NCBI GenBank assembly: GCA_035551995.1
Contig: DASZME010000022.1
Coordinates: 8,219 to 72,218 of the forward strand
Source: RYN-428 sp035551995
Lineage (GTDB): Bacteria; Planctomycetota; Phycisphaerae; Tepidisphaerales; Tepidisphaeraceae
Direction of reading: 5' to 3'
DNA length: 64,000 nt
Shown: positions 9,084-18,712 of the stretch, piece by piece
How the letters are laid out: every line of letters begins with the position of its first letter
Numbering within the stretch: position 1 is the stretch's first letter
Notes under the pieces: model-generated
What the model was told of the DNA's origin: nothing
The model's database searches: none
What the model saw: only the letters and a program-made list of their open reading frames with translations
Program-made: the position numbers and the translations under genes

Positions 9084-9200
9084 GCGTCCATCACCACGCT
9101 CGCCGAGATCGAGGCTGCGGCTGACGCCCTTTCGGCCCGGCAATAGGCGGAACTGCTTTTGTTTCTCGCCGTCCGACTCCGCTGGCGTCGCGCCGCTGCT
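9084..9200 (+). pseudogene. Remnant of a small antitoxin-like gene with an in-frame stop
   Basis: Read from about 9087, this stretch gives SITTLAEIEAAADALSARQ, a stop (TAG at 9144-9146), then AELLLFLAVRLR. The pattern AEIEAA-AL-ARQQAELLLFLA-RL is that of short antitoxin-like proteins of toxin-antitoxin loci. Changing the TAG to CAG would restore the expected Gln-Gln pair. No start codon and no toxin partner are seen. It is best read as a decayed gene after the monooxygenase. Confidence 0.4.
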
Positions 9201-9362
9201 GCTGGCTCCCGCCAATGTCGCCAGCGTTTCAACCGCCGTACTGTGCGCCGCGCTGAAAAAAAAACGCCTTTCCCTCTTGCGGATGGAATTTTCCACCGGG
9301 CTCATGGAACGAATAGTCACGGCACTGTATCGGAAGCGATTTATTTTTACGCAAGGAGCGAA

Positions 9363-11331
9363 ATGGATTTGTCCAAACCCGCAGGTGCGATCGGCGCGCG
9401 CCGTGTGCAAGGTTTATCCCGACCCAAACGCGGCGATAAAGTCCGACTCGCGATCTCAACACCCGATCTGGCGCCCCGCGTTGAGCCGCTTGAGGGGCGG
9501 GCCTACCTGACCGCGACAATCGCGCTGGCGCCGGCCATGGATTATCCCGGCGTCACGGCGCCGGCAGGCATGGCCGAGGCGGATTACAACGCAAACGGCG
9601 TCGCCGATATTGCGCTCGTCGGCATCAATCCCGATACCAACCTTCCCAGCGTCGGCGTCTATCTCGATGGCGCCGCCCCCGTCTTTTACGATCTTCCAGG
9701 CGCCATCAGCGCCCAAGATATCGTTACCGCCGATTTCAATGGCGACGGAAATGTCGATCTTGCCGTCACCGATCCCGTGGGCGGAACGGTCAACGTCCTG
9801 CTGGGCAACGGCGACGGGACCTTTCAAACGCCGATCACCACAAGCTACGGAACGGCCCAGCCGACCGGTACGATCGCGACGGCGTATCTGGCGTCGGCGG
9901 ATTTTAACGGTGACGGTATTCCCGACCTGGCCGTCGCCGATCCGGCCGACGAGCAGATCTCCATTCTCCTCGGCGCCGGCGCGGGCGCCTTTACGCTCGG
10001 CACGCCGATCACCAGCGGTGAATCGTCGTTCGATCCGCAGCGCATCGTTACCGCGGACTTCAACGGAGATACCGCGCCCGATCTGGCGTACAACGATGGA
10101 ACGTCCGCCCAGTTGGACGTCGCCATGGGAGACAACGCGGGTAATTTCGCGGCGCCTACGCCCTTTGCGCTGGACGGCGCCGTGCAGGGCATCGCCACGG
10201 GCGATATGAACGGCGACGGGCAGCCGGATATTATCGCGTCGGTTTCGACGGCCGGGGGAAACGGCGCTGTGGATGTATTGCTGAACGCCGGCGCCACGTT
10301 TACCGCCGCCGCGTCGTCGCCGACCACGTTCGCCGACCCCGGCCCGATCGCCGTCGGCGACATCAACGACGATGGGCTCAGCGATATCGTCACGCTCAAC
10401 TCAACCGGCGCCCTCGACTTGCTCGTGGGCGACGGCGACGGCACTTTCCAACCGGCGATCGAATCGCAGGCCACCACTTCCGGTACGCCCCAAGCCGTTC
10501 TGACCACCGACGTGAACGGCGACGGCGAAGCCGACATCCTTTTTTCCGAAACCAATCCCACCATCACCGGCGGCGGCGGATTTGGGCTGGTGATCGGCGC
10601 CAAGGCGCCGGAGGTTTCCGTGGGAATTACCGGCTCATTGCCCGCCACCGCCATTTCCGGCGGCAAGACGCCGATCACGCAGACGCTCACGCTGACCAAC
10701 ACCAGCGGCGCGACGGTCAGCGGCACGGTCAGCGTCAACGTCGCTCTTTCGACCGATCCGACGTTCAGTTCCGACGACACGCCCCTGGACTCGCTGACCA
10801 TCAAGGGAAAAGTAAAATGCCGCCAAGCCCAAGAACAAAAAAGTGACCATCGCCAAAATACCCGCCGGCCTTACTGCGGGAAATTATTACGTCGTTGTCG
10901 AAGCGATGGATCCGTCCGGCGGCATCACGATGAGCGGTTCGACCGGCACGATCGATATCCAGGCGCCGCAGATCGACCTGTCCGGCTCTTTTGACAAGGC
11001 GCCGACGGTCGCTACGGCGAGCAAGAAATTGAGCGCGTCGATCACCGTGACCAACCACGGCAACGTCCCGGCGATCGGCGCGCTGCCGATCGTGGTTGAT
11101 ACCTCGGCCGTCAATACACTTGACGATACCGCCCTACAGGCGACTTCATTCGGCAAGAAGGTGAATATCAAGCCCGGCAAATCGATCACGATTCAACTGA
11201 GCAAATTGATCGCGCCGAGCACGGCCGACGCCTATTACCTGATCGTGCAACTTGATCCCACCAACACCCTTGGAGACGCGAACACGACGAATAACGTATT
11301 TTCGACGAGCGATCCAATCGTGGTGAGTTGA
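9363..11331 (+). CDS. FG-GAP/VCBS repeat and CARDB surface protein, broken by a frameshift
   Basis: An exported protein in two frames. The first part starts at the ATG 9363 (AAGGAG at 9353-9358) and has the planctomycete motif VEPLEGRAYL near residue 40. At least five calcium-binding FG-GAP repeats of beta-propeller type follow: DFNGDGNVDLAV, DFNGDGIPDLAV, DMNGDGQPDII, DINDDGLSDIV and DVNGDGEADIL. Near 10814-10817 (a run of four A) the frame is lost; the +1 frame continues with KNKKVTIAKIPAGLTAGNYYVVVEA and a CARDB-type domain to the stop at 11331. Removing one A joins both parts cleanly. The function is probably adhesion or a structural surface role. Confidence 0.85.
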
Positions 11332-11447
11332 TGTGATTCCGGTAAGATGATTTCCGCTCTGACCTGAAGGCGATTGGCGATGAACTCAACATTTCCGCGC
11401 CGCGGAAGTCATACAGCTTAGCCGTCACGAGGTCTTACCGGATAAGT

Positions 11448-13058
11448 ATGCGCGTTGATCATCGTATCGTGAAACTGTGGTTTGTTTCGATCGCCGGGAT
11501 GATCGCCCTGACCGCTCTGGCGCTGCGCGGCGCCGACTGGCCGATGTGGGGCGGCGATCCGTCCCGCAATATGGTGTCGGCGGAGAAAAATCTTCCCGTC
11601 GCCGCCGATCCCGGCAAGGCCAAGGCGGAGGGCCAGCCGATCGATCCGGCCACGACAAAAAATGTGAAATGGGCGGCGCCGCTTGGATCGGCTTCCTATG
11701 GCAACGCGGTCGTGGCGGGGGGATGTGTCTTTGTCGGCTGCAACAACGCCTCGCCGCGCGATCCGAAGTATCAGGGAGACTATGCGATCTTGCTTTGCCT
11801 TGATGAGCAAACCGGAAAGATGCTTTGGCAACTGGCTTGTCCGAAGCTGAATTCGGGGAAGGTCAATGATTGGGAGCAAGTTGGGCTTTGCTCCTCGCCG
11901 ACGGTGGACGGGGATCATGTTTATGTCGTGACGAATCGGTGCGAGGTGCTCTGCCTTGACGTGCATGGGCAGGCGGATGGAAAAAACCGCGGGCCCTTTA
12001 AGGATGAGGCGCAGTATGTGGCGGGGCCGGGAAATCCGCCCATATCGCAGGGCGCGGGGGATGCCGATATCGTGTGGCGATATGACATGCGCGATGAGCT
12101 TGGAGCGTTTCCGCGCAACCAGGCAAGCAGTTCGGTTCTGGTCATCGGGGATAAGCTTTTTGTCACGACTTCAAACGGCGTGGATTGGAGCGGCAAACAC
12201 CTTCCTTCGCCGGACTGCCCGGCGCTCATTTGCCTGGACAAAAAAGAGGGGAAACTGCTGGCGGTCGAACGGTCGGGGATCAGCCGACGAACGTGGGTCT
12301 GCAATTGGTCAAGCCCCGCGTTTGGCGTGATCGCGGGAAGGCCCACCGTCGTCTTCGGCGGCGGAGACGGATTTTGTTATGGGTTTGACGCGAATGTCGA
12401 AACGAATCCCAGGCCGTTTGTCGCGGCCGGATCGGAAGCGATCGCCGGCGACGCGCCGCCGGCGGTTCCGACGCTCAAAGAGTTTTGGCGTTTTGACTGC
12501 AATCCGCCGGAACGGCATGTGAAGGACGGAAAGCCGCTGAAGTACGGGTCGGGGGATGGGCCGTGCGACGTGATCGCGACGCCGGTGGTCATGAACGATC
12601 GCGTCTATGTGGCGATCGGTCAGGAGCCGGAGCAGGGCGACGGCGCGGGGGCGATGAATTGCATCGAGCCGCGCGGCGCGACGGGCGATATTTCGCGGAC
12701 GGGTCGGCTGTGGACCAACGCCGGCATCGGACGATCCGTCTCCACGGCGGCGGTGGCGGATGGACTGGTTTATGTGGCGGAGTTGGCGGGTATCGTGCAT
12801 TGTTTTGACGCGGCGACCGGCGCGGAAATCTGGAAGCACGATACCGAGGGCCATATCTGGGGGGCGGCATACGTCGCCGACGGGAAGATCTATGTCGGCA
12901 ACGAAAATGGGCAACTCGTCATTCTGACCGCGGGTAAGGAAAAGAAATTGCTGGGCACGATCGATCTGAAAGACGCGATTTATTCCACGCCGGTCGCGGC
13001 GAACGGCGTGTTGTATGTGGGGACGGCGGCGAATTTATTTGCATTTAAGGTGCAGTAA
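11448..13058 (+). CDS. Exported PQQ-like beta-propeller protein
   Basis: A 536-residue protein with an N-terminal hydrophobic signal (LWFVSIAGMIALTALAL) and repeated propeller blades: LLCLDEQTGKMLWQ, VTTSNGVDWSG, YVAIGQEPEQGDG, HCFDAATGAEIWKHD and YVGNENGQLVIL. These are PQQ_2/PQQ_3-type repeats common in large planctomycete exported proteins. No quinoprotein dehydrogenase active-site motif was seen, so it is probably a binding or structural protein rather than an alcohol dehydrogenase. It has no clear operon partner. Confidence 0.88.
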   Translation: MRVDHRIVKLWFVSIAGMIALTALALRGADWPMWGGDPSRNMVSAEKNLPVAADPGKAKAEGQPIDPATTKNVKWAAPLGSASYGNAVVAGGCVFVGCNNASPRDPKYQGDYAILLCLDEQTGKMLWQLACPKLNSGKVNDWEQVGLCSSPTVDGDHVYVVTNRCEVLCLDVHGQADGKNRGPFKDEAQYVAGPGNPPISQGAGDADIVWRYDMRDELGAFPRNQASSSVLVIGDKLFVTTSNGVDWSGKHLPSPDCPALICLDKKEGKLLAVERSGISRRTWVCNWSSPAFGVIAGRPTVVFGGGDGFCYGFDANVETNPRPFVAAGSEAIAGDAPPAVPTLKEFWRFDCNPPERHVKDGKPLKYGSGDGPCDVIATPVVMNDRVYVAIGQEPEQGDGAGAMNCIEPRGATGDISRTGRLWTNAGIGRSVSTAAVADGLVYVAELAGIVHCFDAATGAEIWKHDTEGHIWGAAYVADGKIYVGNENGQLVILTAGKEKKLLGTIDLKDAIYSTPVAANGVLYVGTAANLFAFKVQ

Positions 13059-13129
13059 TCACAACTCCTTCGCCGCTTCAAGAGCGGCGCGCACGCGAAG
13101 ATATCGGAAATATAGACCCGCCGAAAAGC

Positions 13130-13180
13130 ATTCGGACTCCCTTTCCCTCTCAGTCGGATTACCGGGAGAGGAAAACAGAA
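13130..13180. repeat. Short dispersed hairpin repeat
   Basis: CCCTCTCAGTCGGATTACC followed by GGGAGAGG forms an imperfect hairpin in the 239-bp space between two genes. A closely related sequence (CCCTCTCCCGGAATACC, then GGGAGAGGG) is inserted in the next coding region at 14113-14143, so this is one copy of a dispersed family. Confidence 0.6.
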
Positions 13181-13297
13181 ATCGTTCGTCCATTTGTAAC
13201 AAAGTCGGCATGGCCCATAAAACACAACTGAGACGGCTGCGCTGCCGGTCATCAAAAGATACTCATCTGGAAAGCGCGGCGAAAGTAAGCAAGATTC

Positions 13298-15313
13298 ATG
13301 GCGATGGAATCAGCAACTCCTCTCGCGTCCCACGCCAATTCGTATGATGGTCCGCTTCCGCATGCGCTTGACGCGCGCCGGTTGCTCTCCCGCGATTTTG
13401 TTCTGCTGACGGCGTTCTGCCTTCTGCTGTTCGGATATGAGATGTTCAGCGGACGCCCGCTGAGTCTGCACGAAGCCAGGCTCCCGCAAACCGCCCGTGA
13501 AATGCTGGCGCATCATAACTGGCTCTTCCCCCAAAGCGGCGGCAGGCCCTGGCTCGAACGGCCGCCGATCCCGCACTGGATTTTAATCGCCACGTCGGTG
13601 TTGCTTGGGCAACGGTGCGATGTGGTTTGGGCGGTGCGATTGCCGTCGGTGGTGATGGCGACCGCCGTGGTCTTGATGACCGCATGGATGGCGTCGGTCT
13701 GGCTTGGAAGAAAAGCCGGGTTGATGAGCGGATTCGTATTGGCCACCATGTATGAGTTTTATGCCTACGCGGTTTTGGCCGAAGATGACATTTTTCTGGC
13801 GGCGGTCGTGGCGCTGGCGGTCGCGCTGTTCGTGAAAACCGAGTTCGCCTCGCCGCTGGCGCGCGATCCGCACGTCGGTTTTTTTGGGAATCGGCCGTGG
13901 TATGTCTGGGCGTTTTTTATCGTGCTGGGCATCAGTAATATGGTGAAGTCGCCGCTGGTGGGAGCGGTGGTGGTGATCGGGCCGGTGGCGGTGTTTTTGC
14001 TGCTGGCGTGTCGACCGTTAAAACCCGTCGCTGGTCTTTCTCCCTCGCCCGGTACGCCGAGCGGGGGCCAGGGTGAGGGCGCATTGCAAGACATGGCGAC
14101 GAGCCCTCATCCTAGCCCTCTCCCGGAATACCGGGAGAGGGAACAAGAGAACAATGTTCCGGCGTCGCTTCTGGATGATCGTGCGATCGCGCCGCGTCTT
14201 CGCGCACTGCGGGCGGCGCCGGATTTCACTCGTATTCGCCGTTATGTCTGGCTCTGGGGCTGGCTCATTTTTGCGGTGTTGTTTTTTGCCTGGACGTATG
14301 CCGCGAGGCGGCGTTATCCCGATGTCGTCCAGAACTGGAAGTTCGATTACGCCGACACGAAGGACTACGACGGCCCGTTCTGGTACTTCCCGGTGGCGCT
14401 GGCGGGGTTGTGCATGCCGTGGATTTGGGCGTCGGTCATCGGGTTTTTAGCGACACGACATACGGCCCTGCGCGATCGGCGTTCGGGGCTGCGATTTTTA
14501 TGGTGTTGGGCGATCGTGCCGGTAGTTTTGCTGTCGATCCCGCATCGCAAACATCATCATTATCTGGTGCCGAGCCTCGCCCCATGGGCGATTCTGTCGG
14601 CGGTGGGCGTCATGGCGGTCGGTCGCGGAATGATGAACCCCGTTCGCAAGGCGGTTCATCCGCTGATCGTGATGGCGGTGGTCGCGATTCTCGCCGCCGC
14701 CGGGTTGACGATCTTCCGCCATCGCATCACGGCGCCATGGCCCGCCGTGTTTGGATTGGCGACGGTGCTGATCGCCTGCGTGGGGTACTTTTCGCTGGGC
14801 ATGTGGCGGCGCAACGGAACCATGGCGGCGGCGGCGTGCTTCATGGGAATCGCGATCGCATACTGCTGGGGCCAAGATTTTACGCCGGACATGGTGGCGC
14901 AGGACACGGCGTTTCTGCGTCGCGTCGACGCCGAGGTTCCGGCCGATCAGCCGCTCTACGTCAACAGTGATCTCGGCGGCGAAATGGATTTTTTCCGCAA
15001 TCAGTTTTACCTGCGTCCGACAGCTGGGCTGTTGCACAACCTCACGTTTCTCCGGAATGAAAAAATAACCGCGCCGGACGTATGGGTGGTGACGCGCCAT
15101 CGCGATCTGGAAAAACTTCGGCAGCTTGGCCGGGTTGAAGTCGCCGATGAATCCCTGAAAAGCCGGCGCGAAAAATCGCCGGAAGATCGGTTTACTTTGT
15201 TTCACCTTTATTTCCAGCCGGGTTTGAAAAGATATCCACTGCCCGGATACGTGAACACGCTGCAGGCGATGGATCGGCAGAAGGGTCCGTATTGCGGGCC
15301 GCGATTGGAGTGA
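13298..15313 (+). CDS. ArnT/PMT-like glycosyltransferase family 39 membrane protein
   Basis: A 671-residue polytopic membrane protein. The first outer loop has SLHEARLPQTAREML and then WLERPPIPHW. This layout (acidic residue in the first loop, then a P-P-HW region) is typical of GT-C glycosyltransferases of family 39 such as ArnT, which transfer sugars from polyprenyl phosphate. Around twelve membrane spans are likely. An inserted low-complexity stretch (about residues 247-285, SPSPGTPSGGQGEG to LPEYREREQ) is encoded by a dispersed repeat that kept the frame and falls in a loop. The sugar acceptor is unknown. Confidence 0.85.
   Translation: MAMESATPLASHANSYDGPLPHALDARRLLSRDFVLLTAFCLLLFGYEMFSGRPLSLHEARLPQTAREMLAHHNWLFPQSGGRPWLERPPIPHWILIATSVLLGQRCDVVWAVRLPSVVMATAVVLMTAWMASVWLGRKAGLMSGFVLATMYEFYAYAVLAEDDIFLAAVVALAVALFVKTEFASPLARDPHVGFFGNRPWYVWAFFIVLGISNMVKSPLVGAVVVIGPVAVFLLLACRPLKPVAGLSPSPGTPSGGQGEGALQDMATSPHPSPLPEYREREQENNVPASLLDDRAIAPRLRALRAAPDFTRIRRYVWLWGWLIFAVLFFAWTYAARRRYPDVVQNWKFDYADTKDYDGPFWYFPVALAGLCMPWIWASVIGFLATRHTALRDRRSGLRFLWCWAIVPVVLLSIPHRKHHHYLVPSLAPWAILSAVGVMAVGRGMMNPVRKAVHPLIVMAVVAILAAAGLTIFRHRITAPWPAVFGLATVLIACVGYFSLGMWRRNGTMAAAACFMGIAIAYCWGQDFTPDMVAQDTAFLRRVDAEVPADQPLYVNSDLGGEMDFFRNQFYLRPTAGLLHNLTFLRNEKITAPDVWVVTRHRDLEKLRQLGRVEVADESLKSRREKSPEDRFTLFHLYFQPGLKRYPLPGYVNTLQAMDRQKGPYCGPRLE
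14035..14150. repeat. Dispersed inverted repeat inserted in frame in a coding region
   Basis: Two opposed arms, TCCCTCGCCCGGTACGCC (14041-14058) with CAGGGTGAGGG nearby, and CCCTCTCCCGGAATACCGGG (14116-14135), are related to each other and to the hairpin near 13140. The insert keeps the reading frame of the glycosyltransferase gene. Confidence 0.65.
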
Positions 15314-15352
15314 GAGCACGATGATTTTTCGCTCGAGATTTTGGTTGAAACC

Positions 15353-16222
15353 ATGACCATTCCACTTGATCCAACGAGTACCCTCGCCGGTACACGCCCC
15401 CTTCTGAAATCGCGCCTGTGGATTTGGCTGATTGCACTATCCGGGGCGCTCGCGGTCTGGTTCTACGGCTACCTTCGCCTTCCCACCGGCCCCGCCAGCG
15501 GGAGCGGATTTTCCGGAACGCTCTCGTCTCTCCCCAAAGACAAAAAAATCTTCCGCGTCGCCACTTTCAACATGCACAGCGGCGTCGGCGAAGACGACGT
15601 TTTCAACCTTGGCCGGACGATCGACGCCGTGCGCGATACCGATTTTTGCGGATTGCAGGAGGTCCGCGGATTTTTATATGGCCCCGCCTCCAGCCAGGCC
15701 CAGCAACTCGCCGGCGCGACCGCCCACGCATGGCTCTTTGCCCCCACCGAACGCCGATACTGGCACGATGAATTCGGCAACGGCGTACTCACCCGCCTAC
15801 CGGTCGAAAACTGGGTGCGGATTCCCCTGCCGATCGAGCCGGTGCACAGCGGGCGGCGAAACGCTTTTATTCTTCGCGTTGATTTCGCCGGCCGCATAGT
15901 TCCTGTTATCGTCGCGCATATCGATCGGGAGAAGGATCAGACCAATCAACTCTTGATGGTTGCTCGATTATTCGATTCGCTCCAGTCGCCGTCGCTGTTG
16001 CTGGCGGACCTGAACGCCGAGGCGAAGAATCCACAAGTGCAATCGCTGCTTTCTCTTGACGGCGTTCACAACTGCATCCATGAATCCAACTCATCGGCAG
16101 ACTCGGCCGAGCGGATCGATTGGATCATTTCCCGCGGCTTCAACACCGTCGCCGGCGGTCATATTCAAAACGGGGCTTCGGATCATCCGCTTTACTGGGC
16201 GGATTTGGTATTCGAGCGATGA
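15353..16222 (+). CDS. Membrane-anchored endonuclease/exonuclease/phosphatase family protein
   Basis: A 289-residue protein with an N-terminal membrane anchor (WIWLIALSGALAVWFYGYL) followed by an EEP-fold domain. Visible family motifs: VATFNMHSG (Asn), FCGLQEVRG (metal-binding Glu), DLNAEAKNP (the DxN motif) and a C-terminal SDHPLYWADL (SDH catalytic Asp-His). Substrates in this superfamily are nucleic acids, phospholipids or phosphoesters, so a precise reaction cannot be given. A TTG four codons upstream is an alternative start. Transcribed with the preceding gene or alone. Confidence 0.88.
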   Translation: MTIPLDPTSTLAGTRPLLKSRLWIWLIALSGALAVWFYGYLRLPTGPASGSGFSGTLSSLPKDKKIFRVATFNMHSGVGEDDVFNLGRTIDAVRDTDFCGLQEVRGFLYGPASSQAQQLAGATAHAWLFAPTERRYWHDEFGNGVLTRLPVENWVRIPLPIEPVHSGRRNAFILRVDFAGRIVPVIVAHIDREKDQTNQLLMVARLFDSLQSPSLLLADLNAEAKNPQVQSLLSLDGVHNCIHESNSSADSAERIDWIISRGFNTVAGGHIQNGASDHPLYWADLVFER

Positions 16223-16340
16223 TTTTTCGCGGAATTGGGACATTTTTGCGCGAAGAATAAAATCATCGGGATTTGCAAGAGAATTTCTGGAAGAAACCCG
16301 CCGCCATTGTGAACAGTAGGCGTGGAGGTTAGTGCGCTCC

Positions 16341-16988
16341 ATGATTCAAGCCATCAGACACCCCATGGCATTGCCGGCGGTATTGCTCATTGACGGCGAA
16401 TGCCGCAGTCGCGAGATGATTCGAGACGCCATTACTCAAATGGGATTTGAGGTCCGCGCCGTGACGACGGCCGAGCAGGCGCTGCGCACCCTGGTTCAGG
16501 ACCAGTTCGGAATTGTCGTGCTGGAGCTCAACCTTCCCGGCATGGGCGGGTTGGAGTTGATCGAACGGCTTCGGCGGCAGTATCCGGCGATCGAAGCCGT
16601 CATCGTCACCAGCGGCGGTGATTTCGCGACGGCCAAAAAGGCCATGCGCCTCGACGTGATCGATTTCCTCGCCAAGCCATGCCCGCGTTCGGAATTGGAA
16701 CATGCCTTGAACCGCGCGTGCGGCCGGCGCCGGCGAACGATGGCCGACAATTCCCATCCGTCGGAAATGACGCTCACCGGGTCGCGCGTTCCGCTGAACG
16801 AAGTCGAACGCGTCCATATCCTGGCGGCCATGAAACGCCACCAGGGCAATCGCCGATCGGTGGCCGACGAGCTGGGGATCAGCCTTCGCACGCTTTACAA
16901 TCGACTGCGGGAATACAAGCAGCCCGCCGTTGATCGTTCGTTGCCCGTTACCGAAGGCGCCGCTTCCCCCGGCGCCACGGTTCAATGA
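16341..16988 (+). CDS. Response regulator with Fis-type HTH; phospho-acceptor Asp replaced by Glu
   Basis: A 215-residue protein of RegA/ActR layout: receiver domain (about residues 10-125) and a C-terminal Fis-type helix-turn-helix (LNEVERVHILAAMKRH, then SVADELGISLRTLYNRL). The receiver keeps the Thr of VTSGG and the Lys of LAKPC, but the acidic pair is reduced to IDGE, and the phospho-acceptor position reads VVLELNLPGMGG, with Glu for Asp. It is therefore unlikely to be phosphorylated and may be locked in an active-like state. A GTG at 16332, closer to GGAGG, is an alternative start. No kinase gene is adjacent. Confidence 0.88.
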   Translation: MIQAIRHPMALPAVLLIDGECRSREMIRDAITQMGFEVRAVTTAEQALRTLVQDQFGIVVLELNLPGMGGLELIERLRRQYPAIEAVIVTSGGDFATAKKAMRLDVIDFLAKPCPRSELEHALNRACGRRRRTMADNSHPSEMTLTGSRVPLNEVERVHILAAMKRHQGNRRSVADELGISLRTLYNRLREYKQPAVDRSLPVTEGAASPGATVQ

Positions 16989-17341
16989 GCCTGTCCGACG
17001 CGATACTTTTCCCGAATCTCCAGACACAGGTCCGCTCCCACTTCGTACTCCCGGCAAATATTCGGCCGGTGCTCATGATGAATGCACTTTTTGGTCCGGA
17101 GATCAAACCACGTGCAGGGCTGGGCGAGGAGCCATAGCTCATGCTCGCGCTTCTGAAGCTCGATCACTTCTTTCTGCAATTCGGCGGGGATCAAATCAAT
17201 ATCGTCGAGGAACGGCGGCAGCGGTTGTTCGCGGCAACAGACGCCGCACCCGTCGCAAACCGTCACCGCGCCCTGCGGGCGATCGGCCGGCTCGACCATC
17301 GGCAATGAAACGCGATTGGGATGGGTTTCTTTCGGAGTCAT
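16982..17341 (-). CDS. YkgJ-family cysteine cluster protein
   Basis: A 119-residue protein of the YkgJ/CxxCxxCC family, thought to bind zinc or iron. The motif VCDGCGVCC is at about residues 28-36, with further Cys at QPCTWFD, KKCIHHEHRPNICREY and ADLCLE. The set of Cys and the HRPxxCRxY motif are typical. It is convergent with the response regulator and overlaps its 3' end by seven bases. The cellular role of the family is poorly known. Confidence 0.88.
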   Translation of the reverse strand: MTPKETHPNRVSLPMVEPADRPQGAVTVCDGCGVCCREQPLPPFLDDIDLIPAELQKEVIELQKREHELWLLAQPCTWFDLRTKKCIHHEHRPNICREYEVGADLCLEIREKYRVGQAH

Positions 17342-17452
17342 TTTTTTGGCACACAGCGGCGTTGTACAGGACCACGCTCGTTCGGCGTAAACCGCGGAGG
17401 GGTCTAGACAATTAGCCGGTGACTGATCGCAGCGACGCCACCGGTATAGGTC

Positions 17453-18496
17453 TTAGAAGTCACCGCCGCCGCCGCCGGAGTCGCCGCCGCCGCCGGAGTC
17501 GCCGCCGCCGAAGTCGCCGCCGCCGCCGGAGTCACCGCCGCCAGAGTCGAAATCGGCGCCGCCGCCGGAGAAGCTGGTATCGGTTTGGTCGGCGGGAGGG
17601 CCGAAGTCGGCGCCGCCGCCTTGAGGGGGCGGGTAGCTGGGGTTACCGGCGCCGGGATGGGCGAATTTATCGTAGCCCCAGGAGCCGATGGCGCCGCCGA
17701 GGAGTCCGCCGAGCAAGCCGCGGCCAAAGCCGCCGCCACCGCCGCCCTGATAGCCGCCGCCGTAGCCGGCTTGTGGGGGATAAGCGCCGCCGCCATAGGA
17801 TGGGGGATATCCGCCTGGCGGAGGAGGACCGCCGTAGCCGCCGCGGTTGCGATTGACGGCGCTGATGATCATGAACACGATGACCAGCAGTCCGACGCCC
17901 AGGCACAGCATTCCGCCGACATGGCTGCCGCCCATATTGATGGGACTCTGACTTGGATAAGGCGGCGGCGTCGCGCCCTGGACGGCGCCCGAGCGACTTT
18001 CGTGCGCGTCCATCCGCTCCTTAACGAACTTAACGCCGGCGAGAAGCGCGTCGTCGTACTTGTCGGTCTTCAGGAGCGCGATCATGCGATTTTGAAGTTC
18101 GAGGCGATCGGCTTCGGTGAATTGACGTTGCCGTGTCTTGTTGCCGACGACGATTTCAAGGTGGCGGGGATCGCGGGTGAGCAGAACGACCAAACCGCTG
18201 ACGCCGTTTTGGACGGCGACATGGTCGGCCCAATCCAGGAAGAATTTCGCTTTGTTGCTGGGGTCGTATTTTTCCTTCAAGTCGTCGGGAATTTTGTCGA
18301 ATGTCATCACGAGCACGTCGCGATCGTCGCCGGTGCGAATCTGGGTGATGATTTGCTCGGCTTGCGTGACGGCGTCGGGCGTGAAAAAATGAGCGTCGTC
18401 GCGCACGCCATACTTGGCCGCATGGGCCGATGGGGTCAGTCCGCCAAGCGTTAGAATCGCCAGCAAAGGTAACAAGTATTTCAGTGCATATCGCAT
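17453..18496 (-). CDS. TPM-domain protein with Gly-rich C-terminus
   Basis: A 347-residue exported membrane protein. I start at the ATG 18496 because it opens a signal peptide (YALKYLLPLLAILTLGGL) after AAGGAAG. A TPM (TPM_phosphatase) domain spans roughly residues 30-165, including VRDDAHFFTP and RDVLVMTFDKIPDD. A single membrane span (MLCLGVGLLVIVFMI) follows. The tail is Gly/Pro-rich and ends in tandem SGGGGDFGGGD-type repeats that make a highly biased GCCGCCGCC tract in the DNA. Related proteins have been linked to photosystem repair or membrane quality control; here the role is unknown. Confidence 0.85.
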   Translation of the reverse strand: MRYALKYLLPLLAILTLGGLTPSAHAAKYGVRDDAHFFTPDAVTQAEQIITQIRTGDDRDVLVMTFDKIPDDLKEKYDPSNKAKFFLDWADHVAVQNGVSGLVVLLTRDPRHLEIVVGNKTRQRQFTEADRLELQNRMIALLKTDKYDDALLAGVKFVKERMDAHESRSGAVQGATPPPYPSQSPINMGGSHVGGMLCLGVGLLVIVFMIISAVNRNRGGYGGPPPPGGYPPSYGGGAYPPQAGYGGGYQGGGGGGFGRGLLGGLLGGAIGSWGYDKFAHPGAGNPSYPPPQGGGADFGPPADQTDTSFSGGGADFDSGGGDSGGGGDFGGGDSGGGGDSGGGGGDF

Positions 18497-18596
18497 GGGG
18501 TCCGCTTCCTTATGAAATCGATCGCCACTCCGCTTCCCATTGGTGGTCCGCTGAATTAAGGCATTTCTCATGTGGTGACCCAAATTTGGGTCGCGG

Positions 18597-18661
18597 CTCA
18601 CGCACCGCAAGCGAGGCCGCTAAACACCGGAGCGGTATAGCGAACTGAAAAATGCTCTGGC
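18597..18661 (-). repeat. Dispersed repeat with GTTTAGCGGC hairpin
   Basis: On the minus strand: GAGCATTTTTCAGTTCGC, then GTGTTTAGCGGCCTCGCTTG and CGGTGCG. This matches copies at 19214-19257, 19780-19823 and 39538-39600. The block CGGCC(C/T)CGCTTGCGG can form a hairpin. Confidence 0.65.
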
Positions 18662-18712
18662 TGAACGTTATCCGCGATGTATCGGTCTGGCCATGCAAAA
18701 AGCGGGCGTTTT

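Noticed and set aside
13298..13420. LDARRLLS near the start of the glycosyltransferase as a LEPR-xLL motif.
   Set aside because: It lies directly before the first membrane span of a polytopic protein, and the pattern does not match LEPR; probably chance.
17455..17560. Dense GCCGCCGCC tract as a structural repeat or CRISPR-like array.
   Set aside because: It encodes the Gly-rich tail of the TPM-domain protein and has no regular spacer structure.
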